DNA of 12,494 nucleotides, taken from assembly GCA_958420145.1 (NCBI GenBank), contig CATZIR010000011.1, forward strand, positions 1 through 12,494, written 5' to 3'. A program made the translations under genes and the position numbers. The notes beneath the pieces are model-generated. The model was not told the origin of the DNA. It worked only from the letters and a program-made list of their open reading frames with translations, and made no database searches. Shown here in pieces: positions 1-6,309 of this stretch (position 1 is the stretch's first letter; each line of letters opens with the position of its first letter). This stretch comes from an uncultured Eubacteriales bacterium. Its GTDB lineage: Bacteria > Bacillota > Clostridia > Christensenellales > UBA1242.

Positions 1-1178
1 ATTTTGCTGACCAAGTAGGGAAAGACAATGCAACTTTTCTTCAACTTCTCAGTGGAATTAGTGGTGGTGCGTTATCAAACGGTGCAATTCTTGCACTTGG
101 CGTTTCACCATATATCAGTGCATCAATTATCGTGCAACTATTAACACTAGCCATCCCACCACTAGAAAGACTTTCTAAGCAAGGTGAAGAGGGCAGAAAG
201 AAACTTGCGTCAGTAACAAAATGGGTAACACTATTCTTGGGACTCGCTCAAGCAATCGGTATCGTAGTTGCATTTGGTAGCAGTGCATTAACTAGCGTAT
301 TTGGTTCAGCGCCAATTTGGCTCACTGGCGGTTGTGTTGTTATTGTTTTAACAGCAGGCTCAATGCTCACATATTGGTTGGGTGAAAAAATAACAGAAAT
401 TGGTGTTTCAAATGGTGTTTCATTGCTAATTTTCGTTGGTATTTTGTCAACAGCAGCAACAGCACTTCTAAATTCATTCACTTATATTTTCTCAAGTGCA
501 GACCATATTGATGAGTTATGGCAAGTAATCATATTCTTAGCAGTATTGATTGTTATCTTTGCTTTAATCGTTATGATGGACGGTGCAGAAAGAAAAGTTA
601 AAGTCCAATACGCAAAACAAATCAAGGGTAGAAAGATGTATGGTGGACAAAGCACATACATTCCTGTAAAACTTATGGGAACAGGTGTTATGCCAATCAT
701 CTTTGCAATGAGTTTCCTATCATTCCCACAAATTATTTTGAGTATCTTTGCTCCAACAAGTAAAGCAATGGAATGGTATTCAAAATATTTAGGTGCAGGT
801 TCATGGGCATACTCAGTAGTTGTAGGCTTATTAATTTTATTCTTTGCTTACTTCTATGCACAACTATCTTTCAATCCAGAAGATGTATCAAAACAAATTC
901 AATCAAATGGTGGTTTCATTCCAGGAACAAGACCAGGAAAACCTACTGCTGACTACCTAAAGAAAATCAGCAATAGAATTACACTATTTGGTGCAATATT
1001 CCTAGCATTTATTGCTATCGTTCCAACACTTGTGTTCAAAGCAATCGCTTCTGGCGTAGGTCTTGTAAACGCATTCAGTGCAACTGGAATGATAATCGTA
1101 GTTGGTGTTGCTCTAGAAGTTAACAAACAACTTGAACAATTACTAATGCTAAAAAATTATCGTGGATTCTTAAAATAA
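1..1178 (+). CDS. secY: Protein translocase subunit SecY (5' end outside window)
   Basis: SecY forms the protein-conducting channel of the SecYEG translocon in the cytoplasmic membrane. The reading frame is open from base 3, so the gene starts upstream. The 391 residues seen here compare with about 430 for a full SecY, so roughly 40 N-terminal residues are missing. Visible family landmarks, numbered from the codon at base 3, are the plug/TM2 stretch ILALGVSPYISASIIVQLL (29-47), the cytosolic SKQGEEGRKKLA loop (58-69), the GTGVMPIIFA segment (about 226-235), the NPEDVSKQIQSNGGFIPGTRPG ribosome/SecA-binding loop in two halves (from about 291), and the C-terminal VALEVNKQLE and NYRGFLK. Multiple hydrophobic segments are spread through the protein. 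A GTG at 132 lies well inside the conserved region and is not the start. adk follows after 11 bases, as in the usual spc operon. Confidence 0.98.
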   Translation, partial: FADQVGKDNATFLQLLSGISGGALSNGAILALGVSPYISASIIVQLLTLAIPPLERLSKQGEEGRKKLASVTKWVTLFLGLAQAIGIVVAFGSSALTSVFGSAPIWLTGGCVVIVLTAGSMLTYWLGEKITEIGVSNGVSLLIFVGILSTAATALLNSFTYIFSSADHIDELWQVIIFLAVLIVIFALIVMMDGAERKVKVQYAKQIKGRKMYGGQSTYIPVKLMGTGVMPIIFAMSFLSFPQIILSIFAPTSKAMEWYSKYLGAGSWAYSVVVGLLILFFAYFYAQLSFNPEDVSKQIQSNGGFIPGTRPGKPTADYLKKISNRITLFGAIFLAFIAIVPTLVFKAIASGVGLVNAFSATGMIIVVGVALEVNKQLEQLLMLKNYRGFLK

Positions 1179-1189
1179 ACGGAGATAGT

Positions 1190-1822
1190 ATGAATTTAGT
1201 TTTAGTTGGTGCTCCACTTTCGGGTAAGGGCACACAAGCAGAACTCATAGTAGAAAAGTTTGGACTAGTCCATATCTCAACTGGCGATATGTTTAGGGAG
1301 ATTATGGCTAGTGATAGTCCACTATCTAGTCAAGTAAAATCATTTTTGGAAAAGTCTATTCTTGTTCCAGATGAAATTACTTTAAAAGTTTTACAGGAAA
1401 AACTATCTAGTTTAGATGCCCCAAAAGGTGTTTTGCTAGATGGTTTCCCAAGAACTTTATATCAAGCACAAAAATTAGATAAAATTTTGCAAATAGACAA
1501 AGTAATCTATCTAAAAGCCGAACTTAGTGACCTTTTAAGGAGAGTTGCTGGAAGATATATTTGCGAAAAGTACAAAAAAATCAATACAATTAATGAAAAT
1601 ATCATTCCAAACTGCATAAATTGTGGTGGAAAATTGATAAAACGAAAAGATGACACTCCAGAAATTGTTAAAAATCGATTTAACGAGTTTTTAGAGAACA
1701 CCTATCCACTTATTAATTTTTATTCGTCACAAGGAAAGTTGTTTGAAGTTGATAGCAGTCAACCAATAAATGATATTTTTAGAGAAATTGAAAGTTGTCT
1801 AAAGAGTATAGAAAATGATTAA
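1190..1822 (+). CDS. adk: Adenylate kinase
   Basis: Cytosolic enzyme interconverting ATP + AMP and 2 ADP. At 210 residues it has the usual length for a long-LID bacterial enzyme. The P-loop is GAPLSGKGTQ (7-16), followed by STGDMFRE (30-37), LLDGFPRT (82-89, AMP binding) and the LID region from about 120 to 160, ending in KDDTPEIVKNR. The LID has C125, C142 and C145 of the structural zinc site. The position expected to carry the second Cys of the first pair is Tyr128 (C-E-K-Y), so the site is degenerate. The P-loop has Leu-Ser where GAG is commoner, but the essential GKGT is intact. The ribosome binding site GGAG (1181-1184) sits 5 bases before the ATG. The last 8 bases overlap the start of map, suggesting translational coupling. 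secY-adk-map is the standard Bacillota order. Confidence 0.97.
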   Translation: MNLVLVGAPLSGKGTQAELIVEKFGLVHISTGDMFREIMASDSPLSSQVKSFLEKSILVPDEITLKVLQEKLSSLDAPKGVLLDGFPRTLYQAQKLDKILQIDKVIYLKAELSDLLRRVAGRYICEKYKKINTINENIIPNCINCGGKLIKRKDDTPEIVKNRFNEFLENTYPLINFYSSQGKLFEVDSSQPINDIFREIESCLKSIEND

Positions 1823-2576
1823 TCTAAAAACAAAAAAGCAAATTGAATTAATGAAGCAGGCTTGCAAAATTACAATAGATGCGATTTTGGAAGTAGGAAA
1901 GCATATCAAACCAGGTGTTTCAACACAAGAACTTGATACTGTTGCCGAAGATTACATTCGTAGTCAAGGTGCAATCCCAAGTTGCAAAGGTTATGAAGGT
2001 TATCCAGCGACCATATGTGCAAGTGTTAATGAAACAGTTGTTCATGGTATTCCAAGCCCTTATGTTATTTTGAAAGAAGGCGACATAATCAGCATTGATT
2101 GTTGTGCATATATTCATGGATTTCATGGAGATGCAACAAGAACATTTGCTGTTGGTAAAATTAGTCCAGAGAAGCAAAGACTTATTGATGTAACAAAACA
2201 ATCATTTTTTGAAGGTGTGAACGCAATAAAAGTTGGTGGTCACATTGGAGATATAGGAGAAGCAATTCAAACCTATGTAGAAAAAAACAAATATTCAGTC
2301 GTTCGTGAAATGATTGGTCACGGCATTGGTAAAGAAATGCACGAAGACCCAGCAGTTCCAAACTATGGCAGACACGGTTGTGGTAGCAAAATCGAAAACG
2401 GTTTGGTTATTGCAATAGAGCCTATGGTTAATATGGGACGCAAGGAAATCGAAATTTTGGACGATGGTTGGACTTGTGTAACACGAGACAGAAAGCCATC
2501 TTGCCACTATGAAAACACAGTTGCTATTGTAGACGACAAGCCAGTTATACTAACGCTTGGCGATGATGAAAAATAA
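1815..2576 (+). CDS. map: Methionine aminopeptidase, type I
   Basis: Removes the initiator methionine from nascent proteins; a dinuclear metal enzyme with the pita-bread fold. The length (253 residues) is typical of type Ia enzymes. All five expected metal ligands are visible: D95 (SIDCCAY), D106 (FHGDATRTF), H169 (GHGIGKEMHEDP), E202 (AIEPMV) and E233 (HYENTVAIV). The substrate-binding His77 (VVHGIP) and His176 are also present. The ATG overlaps the last 8 bases of adk. Only a weak AAAGAG (about 1804-1809) lies upstream, so reinitiation after adk translation is likely. There is no N-terminal SH3-like zinc-finger extension. A 123-bp AT-rich gap follows, in place of the small RNA-binding KOW-type gene some relatives carry here. 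Confidence 0.98.
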   Translation: MINLKTKKQIELMKQACKITIDAILEVGKHIKPGVSTQELDTVAEDYIRSQGAIPSCKGYEGYPATICASVNETVVHGIPSPYVILKEGDIISIDCCAYIHGFHGDATRTFAVGKISPEKQRLIDVTKQSFFEGVNAIKVGGHIGDIGEAIQTYVEKNKYSVVREMIGHGIGKEMHEDPAVPNYGRHGCGSKIENGLVIAIEPMVNMGRKEIEILDDGWTCVTRDRKPSCHYENTVAIVDDKPVILTLGDDEK

Positions 2577-2699
2577 AATTTTCTATAAAAAACAACTAAA
2601 AAATCGGTTTTTTCATTAAAAAATCAATCAAAAATTCACTTTTTTTAGAAAAAAATCTATAAAAAGTTAATTTTAAAAAATCAAAGGAGTATAAGTTTT
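2577..2699 (+). other. A-tract-rich spacer between map and infA
   Basis: This non-coding stretch is almost all A and T and contains runs of 5-7 A centred near 2600, 2620, 2632, 2652, 2663 and 2677. The centre-to-centre distances are about 20, 11, 20, 11 and 15 bases, close to whole helical turns for most pairs, which would bend DNA. No open frame or convincing terminator is present: the only hairpin, AAAAAA-TCGG-TTTTTT at 2598-2613, is pure A:T. A candidate promoter and the infA ribosome binding site occupy its right half. The likely role is an upstream curved or UP-type element for infA transcription; this is inference. Confidence 0.5.
2635..2663 (+). promoter_or_regulatory. Candidate promoter for infA-rpmJ
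   Basis: A TTCACT box (2635-2640) is followed by a 17-base spacer and TATAAA (2658-2663). Transcription would start near 2670, giving a leader of about 30 nt that contains the infA ribosome binding site. The A-tracts upstream fit an UP element. The -35 match is only 4 of 6 and such AT-rich DNA gives chance matches easily, so confidence is moderate. Confidence 0.4.
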
Positions 2700-2918
2700 A
2701 TGCCAAAGGAAGATTGCCTAGAACTAGAAGGTGTTGTAGTAGACATTCAAAGAAACGATATCAAAATCAAACTTTCCAATGATGTTATTATTACTGGCTA
2801 TCTAGCAGGTAAACTTAGAATCAATAACATTAGAATTCTTATCGGCGATAAAGTTAAAGTCGAAATGAGTCCTTATGATTTGACTCGTGGTAGAATTACT
2901 TGGCGAGCAAAAAACTAA
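2700..2918 (+). CDS. infA: Translation initiation factor IF-1
   Basis: IF-1 binds the 30S A site during initiation with IF-2 and IF-3. The product is 72 residues, the normal size, and is one S1-like OB fold. The N-terminal MPKED, LEGVVVD (8-14), GYLAGKLRINNIRIL (33-47), GDKVKVE (49-55) and the near-universal SPYDLTRGRI (57-66) are all present. The ATG at 2700 is preceded by AAAGGAG (2683-2689) with a 10-base gap. rpmJ follows after 15 bases. infA-rpmJ-rpsM is the usual order in Bacillota, though here a promoter and leader separate rpmJ from rpsM. Confidence 0.98.
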   Translation: MPKEDCLELEGVVVDIQRNDIKIKLSNDVIITGYLAGKLRINNIRILIGDKVKVEMSPYDLTRGRITWRAKN

Positions 2919-2933
2919 AAAAGGAGATTAATT

Positions 2934-3050
2934 ATGAAAGTTAGACCATCAGTTAAACCTATTTGTAGTTCATGCAAAGTCATTAAAAGAGAAGGCAAAA
3001 TTTATGTAATTTGCAGTAAATACAAAAAACATAAACAACGTCAAGGCTAA
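2934..3050 (+). CDS. rpmJ: Large ribosomal subunit protein bL36
   Basis: Small zinc-binding 50S protein of 38 residues. The sequence begins [20 protein letters not shown] and ends HKQRQG. The zinc ligands are C11, C14, C27 and H33; the C27-to-H33 spacing is one residue longer than in many Gram-positive L36 proteins and equals that of the 38-residue E. coli form. The start is ATG with a strong AAAAAAGGAG ribosome binding site (2916-2925) 8 bases upstream. It is the last gene before the alpha-operon promoter and is probably co-transcribed with infA. Confidence 0.97.
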   Translation: MKVRPSVKPICSSCKVIKREGKIYVICSKYKKHKQRQG

Positions 3051-3055
3051 AATTA

Positions 3056-3084
3056 GTGACAAAACTATAAAAATAGTTTATAAT
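3056..3084 (+). promoter_or_regulatory. Alpha-operon promoter upstream of rpsM
   Basis: GTGACA (3056-3061, 5 of 6 to TTGACA), a 17-base spacer and a perfect TATAAT (3079-3084) lie just after the rpmJ stop. The predicted start near 3091 places the 5' end of the transcript two or three bases before the first leader hairpin. It is the best-matching promoter in the window. Confidence 0.75.
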
Positions 3085-3090
3085 GTATCT

Positions 3091-3270
3091 AGTATGTGCC
3101 CATATATAAGACTATTATAGAGAGTATAATGGTTTCCACACTTTTATATATGGACATATGTAATCAAGTTTTAAACCTTGTAAAAACATTAAAAATTCGT
3201 TATAGAGGCGGCTGGCAATTTTATTGTTACTCTATGCGTTATTAATAAATAAAAAATTTTGGAGGAAAAA
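3091..3270 (+). promoter_or_regulatory. Structured leader RNA of rpsM-rpsK-rpsD-rpoA-rplQ
   Basis: This 180-nt untranslated stretch holds two strong nested hairpins. The first spans 3093-3160: a 6-bp base (3093-3098 with 3155-3160), one C/A mismatch, then a 12-bp stem (3100-3111 with 3142-3153), onto which an 8-bp stem (3112-3119 with 3125-3132) with a GAGAG loop stacks; bases 3133-3141 are left on one side. The second spans 3198-3238: a 9-bp stem with one bulge around TATAGAG/CTCTATG, a G-rich internal loop (3208-3213), and a 6-bp inner stem (3214-3219 with 3223-3228). No U-run follows either hairpin, so neither is a terminator. The second lies about 22 bases before the rpsM ribosome binding site. 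Because rpsD is in this operon, an S4-binding autoregulatory leader is plausible by analogy with E. coli; there is no direct evidence for that ligand. Confidence 0.6.
3261..3265 (+). promoter_or_regulatory. rpsM ribosome binding site
   Basis: GGAGG lies 5 bases before the ATG at 3271. It fixes that ATG as the start: an upstream in-frame TTG (3259) overlaps the ribosome binding site itself and would add four residues (MEEK) absent from S13 proteins. Confidence 0.9.
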
Positions 3271-3636
3271 ATGGCTCGTATTGCAGGAATTGACTTGCCA
3301 AAGGAAAAAAGATTGGAAGTTGGACTTACTTATGTATATGGTATTGGTATCAACAAATCAAGAGAAATCTTAGAGGCAACAGGCATTAGTCCAGATATTA
3401 GAGTAAAAAATTTGTCTGAAGACGATGCAGCAAAAATTAGAGAGTATATCGACAAACATCTTGTAGTAGAAGGAGATCTAAAACGTGATGTTGCTATGAA
3501 CATTAAACGTTTAACAGAAATTAACTGCTACAGAGGAATTAGACACAGAAAAAATCTACCTTGCAGAGGTCAAAGCACTCGTTGTAATGCTCACACTGCG
3601 AAAGGTATTGCTAAAAAACGCGCTGCGAAAAAGTAA
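3271..3636 (+). CDS. rpsM: Small ribosomal subunit protein uS13
   Basis: S13 sits in the head of the 30S subunit and its C-terminal tail reaches the P-site tRNA. The product from ATG 3271 is 121 residues, the normal length, starting [10 protein letters not shown]. Conserved parts include [14 protein letters not shown] (21-34), the [16 protein letters not shown] segment (66-81) and [11 protein letters not shown] (87-97). The tail is unusual. Where most S13 proteins read close to RGQRTKTNARTRKGP, this one reads [15 protein letters not shown], so three usual arginines are replaced and the canonical Pro is missing, while C86, C98, C105 and H108 lie close together. It is the first gene of the alpha operon and is followed by rpsK after 22 bases. 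Confidence 0.97.
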   Translation: MARIAGIDLPKEKRLEVGLTYVYGIGINKSREILEATGISPDIRVKNLSEDDAAKIREYIDKHLVVEGDLKRDVAMNIKRLTEINCYRGIRHRKNLPCRGQSTRCNAHTAKGIAKKRAAKK

Positions 3637-3658
3637 TTAAAGGAGATAAAAATTTAAC

Positions 3659-4045
3659 ATGGCAGAAGTTAAAAAAAGAAAGAAAAAAGTTACTAAAAAT
3701 TTAGATAAGGGTATGGCTCATATCCATTCATCTAACAACAACACAGTTGTAACTATTACTGACGAACAAGGTAATGCAGTTAGTTGGTGCAGTGCTGGTA
3801 AACTTGGTTTTAGAGGTTCTAGAAAGAACACTCCATTTGCAGCAGGACAAGCAGCAGAAATCGCTGGAAAAGCAGCAAAAGAACAAGGTATTAACAGCGT
3901 TGAAGTTTATGTTAAAGGACCAGGTAATGGCAGAGAAGCCGCTATTAGAGCGCTTCAAACAGCAGAACTAAACATCACTTCAATTCAAGATGTTTCACCA
4001 ATCCCACACAACGGATGCAGACCACCAAAAAGAAGAAGAATTTAA
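3659..4045 (+). CDS. rpsK: Small ribosomal subunit protein uS11
   Basis: S11 is part of the 30S platform at the mRNA exit region. The 128-residue product has the normal length, with a lysine-rich N-terminus ([10 protein letters not shown]), [20 protein letters not shown] (20-39), [19 protein letters not shown] (45-63), [18 protein letters not shown] (82-99) and the C-terminal [16 protein letters not shown]. The ribosome binding site AAAGGAG (3639-3645) is 13 bases from the ATG, longer than the 5-10 seen at the neighbouring genes. That ATG matches the expected N-terminus and no better start lies nearer. Confidence 0.98.
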   Translation: MAEVKKRKKKVTKNLDKGMAHIHSSNNNTVVTITDEQGNAVSWCSAGKLGFRGSRKNTPFAAGQAAEIAGKAAKEQGINSVEVYVKGPGNGREAAIRALQTAELNITSIQDVSPIPHNGCRPPKRRRI

Positions 4046-4061
4046 TTAAAGGAGTAAAACA

Positions 4062-4688
4062 ATGGCAAAATATACAGACGCTGATTGTCGTTTATGTAGA
4101 CGTGAAGGTTGCAAATTATTTTTGAAAGGCGATAGATGCTTAACAAAAAAATGTGCATTTGAACGTCACCCACAAGTACCAGGAATTCATGGTGCAGACA
4201 ATGCGAGAAAGAAAGTATCTGAATACGGCTCGCAATTAAGAGAAAAACAAAAAGTTAAAAGAGCGTATGGCGTTCTTGAAAAACAATTTAGAAGTTACTA
4301 CGAACAAGCAGAAAAGAGCAAGGGCAAAACAGGTGAATTGATGTTATCATTGCTTGAAAGAAGACTTGACAACGTTGCTTATCGTCTAGGTTTTGGTGCA
4401 TCTCGTGCACAAGCAAGACAAATTGTTAATCACGGACTACTTACAGTAAACGGAAAGAAAGTTAACATTCCATCTTACCAAGTTAAAGTTGGCGATGTTA
4501 TTGCAGTTAAGGAAAACAAGAAAGACCTTGACTTGTTCAAAGATTTGAAGGACATCAAAATTGTTGTTCCAAAATGGCTTGAACTTGACCCAGCACAACT
4601 ATCAGGTAAGGTTATAGCAAATCCACAAAGAGAAGATATTGACCTAAATATTAAAGAACACTTGATTGTTGAGTTATACTCAAGATAA
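4062..4688 (+). CDS. rpsD: Small ribosomal subunit protein uS4, zinc-binding form
   Basis: S4 is a primary 16S rRNA-binding protein that nucleates 30S assembly, and in several bacteria it represses its own operon. The product has 208 residues. The N-terminus carries the zinc motif C9-x2-C12-x13-C26-x4-C31, with an extra C17, so this is the C+ form. [15 protein letters not shown] (30-44) is typical. An S4 RNA-binding domain covers about residues 98-160 ([20 protein letters not shown], then [23 protein letters not shown]). The ribosome binding site AAAGGAG (4048-4054) is 7 bases before the ATG. Its place between rpsK and rpoA is as in E. coli and many Clostridia, and unlike B. subtilis, where rpsD is elsewhere. 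Confidence 0.98.
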   Translation: MAKYTDADCRLCRREGCKLFLKGDRCLTKKCAFERHPQVPGIHGADNARKKVSEYGSQLREKQKVKRAYGVLEKQFRSYYEQAEKSKGKTGELMLSLLERRLDNVAYRLGFGASRAQARQIVNHGLLTVNGKKVNIPSYQVKVGDVIAVKENKKDLDLFKDLKDIKIVVPKWLELDPAQLSGKVIANPQREDIDLNIKEHLIVELYSR

Positions 4689-4721
4689 TCATTTTAGATA
4701 GAATTTGGAGGATTAATAATT

Positions 4722-5672
4722 ATGATGGAAATCGAAAAGCCAAGAATTACTTGCGAAGAAAATGAAAATGGAACTTACGCTAAATTCGTGGTTGAACCAC
4801 TTGAAAGAGGATATGGCCAAACTATTGGTAATGCTCTAAGAAGAACACTTCTTGGCGCACTTCCAGGTGCTGCTCCTATTGCAATTAGAATTAATGGCGT
4901 AGACCATGAATTTTCTACAATCAAAGGTGTTATGGAAGATGTCATCGACATCGTTCTTAACATTAAATGTTTGGCTGTTAGAACTTCTAGTCTTGATGAT
5001 GATTTCAAAACAATTTTGAGAATCAACAGAAACAAGGCTGGCGAGGTTAAAGCAAGTGATATTGAACCAAACGACCAAGTAGAAATCTTAAATCCTGATT
5101 TGCACATTTGCACAATGGAAGATGTTCCATTTGAAATGGAAATTATGATAGGTCGTGGCAGAGGTTATGTTCCTGCAGATGATAACAAAGACGAAAGTCA
5201 ACCAATTGGTTACATCGCAGTAGATAGCATCTACACACCAGTTAAGAAAGTAAACTACTATGTTGAAGGGGCTCGTGTAGGTCAAAAAATGGACTATGAT
5301 AAACTTACCCTTGAAGTGGAAACCAATGGTACACTCTCTGCAAGAGAAGTAGTAAGTTTATCAGCAAAAATCGTTCAAGACCACACTCAACTATTCGTTG
5401 ACCTTGTTGACAATATGAAAAACTTGAACATCTTGACAACTCGTGAAGAAGACAAGCAACAAAAAGCACTCGAAATGACAATCGAAGATATGGACCTATC
5501 AGTTCGTTCATTCAACTGTCTAAAGAGAGCAGGTATCAACACTGTTGAAGACCTAACAAGAAGAAGCAAAGATGATATGCTAAAAGTTCGTAATCTAGGA
5601 CTAAAATCTCTAGAAGAAGTTATTCAAAAACTAGAAAGTTTTGGATTTAGCCTTAGAAACGACGAGGAATAA
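4722..5672 (+). CDS. rpoA: DNA-directed RNA polymerase subunit alpha
   Basis: Alpha dimerises to scaffold core RNA polymerase, and its C-terminal domain contacts UP elements and activators. The 316-residue product has the full N-terminal domain, with the dimerisation signature [19 protein letters not shown] (23-41), LPGAAP (47-52), EILNPDLHI (121-129), RGRGYVPAD (145-153) and DYDKLTLEV (191-199). After a flexible linker the C-terminal domain starts near 250, with [20 protein letters not shown] (259-278) and [13 protein letters not shown] (288-300). R262 and N265 correspond to the DNA-contacting R265 and N268 of E. coli. Two adjacent ATG codons (4722 and 4725) follow GGAGG (4707-4711). The first gives a 10-base gap and is chosen, but the second would give an equally good protein one residue shorter. 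Confidence 0.98.
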   Translation: MMEIEKPRITCEENENGTYAKFVVEPLERGYGQTIGNALRRTLLGALPGAAPIAIRINGVDHEFSTIKGVMEDVIDIVLNIKCLAVRTSSLDDDFKTILRINRNKAGEVKASDIEPNDQVEILNPDLHICTMEDVPFEMEIMIGRGRGYVPADDNKDESQPIGYIAVDSIYTPVKKVNYYVEGARVGQKMDYDKLTLEVETNGTLSAREVVSLSAKIVQDHTQLFVDLVDNMKNLNILTTREEDKQQKALEMTIEDMDLSVRSFNCLKRAGINTVEDLTRRSKDDMLKVRNLGLKSLEEVIQKLESFGFSLRNDEE

Positions 5673-5687
5673 TAAAGGAGATTAATA

Positions 5688-6200
5688 ATGGCACAAATTA
5701 AAAAATTAAATAGACCAACAGACGAAAGATTGGCTATACTAAGAAACCAAGCATCTAATCTTCTTTGGTATGGAAAACTTGAAACTACTTTGGAAAAAGC
5801 AAAAGCAGTTAGAAGTTATGCAGAAAAACTTTTAACTCTTGCTATCAACTCATACGAAGATGTAGTTAAAGTAGAAAAAGAAGTTGTTACTAAAAAAGGC
5901 ACAAAAGCAAAACAAGAAGTTTTGAATGACGGACCAAAGAAACTTCAAGCAAGAAGAAAACTTCAAGCAAGTTTGTATGACCTTCAAGAACAACGCGCAC
6001 CAAAAGAAGCAAAAGCAGACTTCGTTAAAAGAACAGAAGATATTAAACACCCACTTATCGAAAAAATATTCAATGTTTATGCTCCAAAATATGCAAAAAG
6101 AGCAGAAGAACTTGGACAAAAGGGTGGCTATATTAGACTTGTAAAACTTGGCGCACGCCGTGGCGACAATGCTGAAATGGCAGTTCTACAACTAATCTAG
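5688..6200 (+). CDS. rplQ: Large ribosomal subunit protein bL17, long form
   Basis: L17 lies near the peptide exit of the 50S subunit. The core matches the family: KLNRPTDERLAILRNQASNL (6-25), LETTLEKAKAVRSYAEKLLTLA (31-52, in two parts) and the C-terminal GGYIRLVKLGARRGDNAEMAVLQL (146-169, in two parts). At 170 residues it is much longer than the 115-130 of many L17 proteins. The extra material is about residues 54-85 (charged, EDVVKVEKEVVTKKGTKAKQ) and 98-122 (LQEQRAPKEAKADFVKRTED). From general knowledge similar long L17 proteins occur in Clostridia, so this supports the lineage call and is not an anomaly. The ribosome binding site AAAGGAG (5674-5680) is 7 bases from the ATG. It is the last gene of the alpha operon and the only one ending in TAG. 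Confidence 0.97.
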   Translation: MAQIKKLNRPTDERLAILRNQASNLLWYGKLETTLEKAKAVRSYAEKLLTLAINSYEDVVKVEKEVVTKKGTKAKQEVLNDGPKKLQARRKLQASLYDLQEQRAPKEAKADFVKRTEDIKHPLIEKIFNVYAPKYAKRAEELGQKGGYIRLVKLGARRGDNAEMAVLQLI

Positions 6201-6220
6201 TTTTATGTTAAATATATGTG

Positions 6221-6249
6221 AAAAATCTCTTAGTTTTAAGAGATTTTTT
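6221..6249 (+). terminator. Intrinsic terminator of the alpha operon
   Basis: A perfect 12-bp stem, 6221-6232 with 6237-6248, has loop GTTT and is followed by T-rich sequence (TTTATTTTG). It lies 20 bases after the rplQ stop and ends the ribosomal operon before the glycan genes. Confidence 0.92.
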
Positions 6250-6265
6250 ATTTTGCTAAAAGATT

Positions 6266-6293
6266 TTGGTTTAGTAGATATTTGTTGTATAAT
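6266..6293 (+). promoter_or_regulatory. Candidate promoter for wecB and the glycosyltransferases
   Basis: A perfect TATAAT (6288-6293) follows the terminator; the best -35 at a normal distance is TTGGTT (6266-6271, spacer 16). Transcription would start around 6300, at or beside the G-run that is the only ribosome-binding-like sequence before the wecB ATG at 6310, so the leader would be only about 10 nt. Confidence 0.55.
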
Positions 6294-6309
6294 TGCTACG
6301 GGGGATTGT

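Noticed and set aside
132..134. GTG as the start of secY
   Set aside because: Conserved SecY sequence (plug and TM2) continues upstream to base 3.
2598..2613. AAAAAA-TCGG-TTTTTT hairpin as a terminator after map
   Set aside because: The stem is only six A:T pairs with no G:C, so it is too weak for intrinsic termination.
3125..3130. A second TATAAT as a promoter -10
   Set aside because: No usable -35 lies upstream, and this hexamer is one arm of the inner leader hairpin, which explains its sequence.
3259..3270. TTG start for rpsM
   Set aside because: It overlaps the GGAGG ribosome binding site and adds residues absent from S13; ATG 3271 is correct.
4775..5113. 112-codon minus-strand frame opposite rpoA
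   Set aside because: It is a shadow of the strongly conserved rpoA coding strand, with no ribosome binding site and no recognisable protein.
6205..6309. Upstream ATG extending wecB by 35 codons
   Set aside because: The extension runs through the alpha-operon terminator and the TATAAT promoter, has no ribosome binding site, and precedes a normal WecB N-terminus at 6310.
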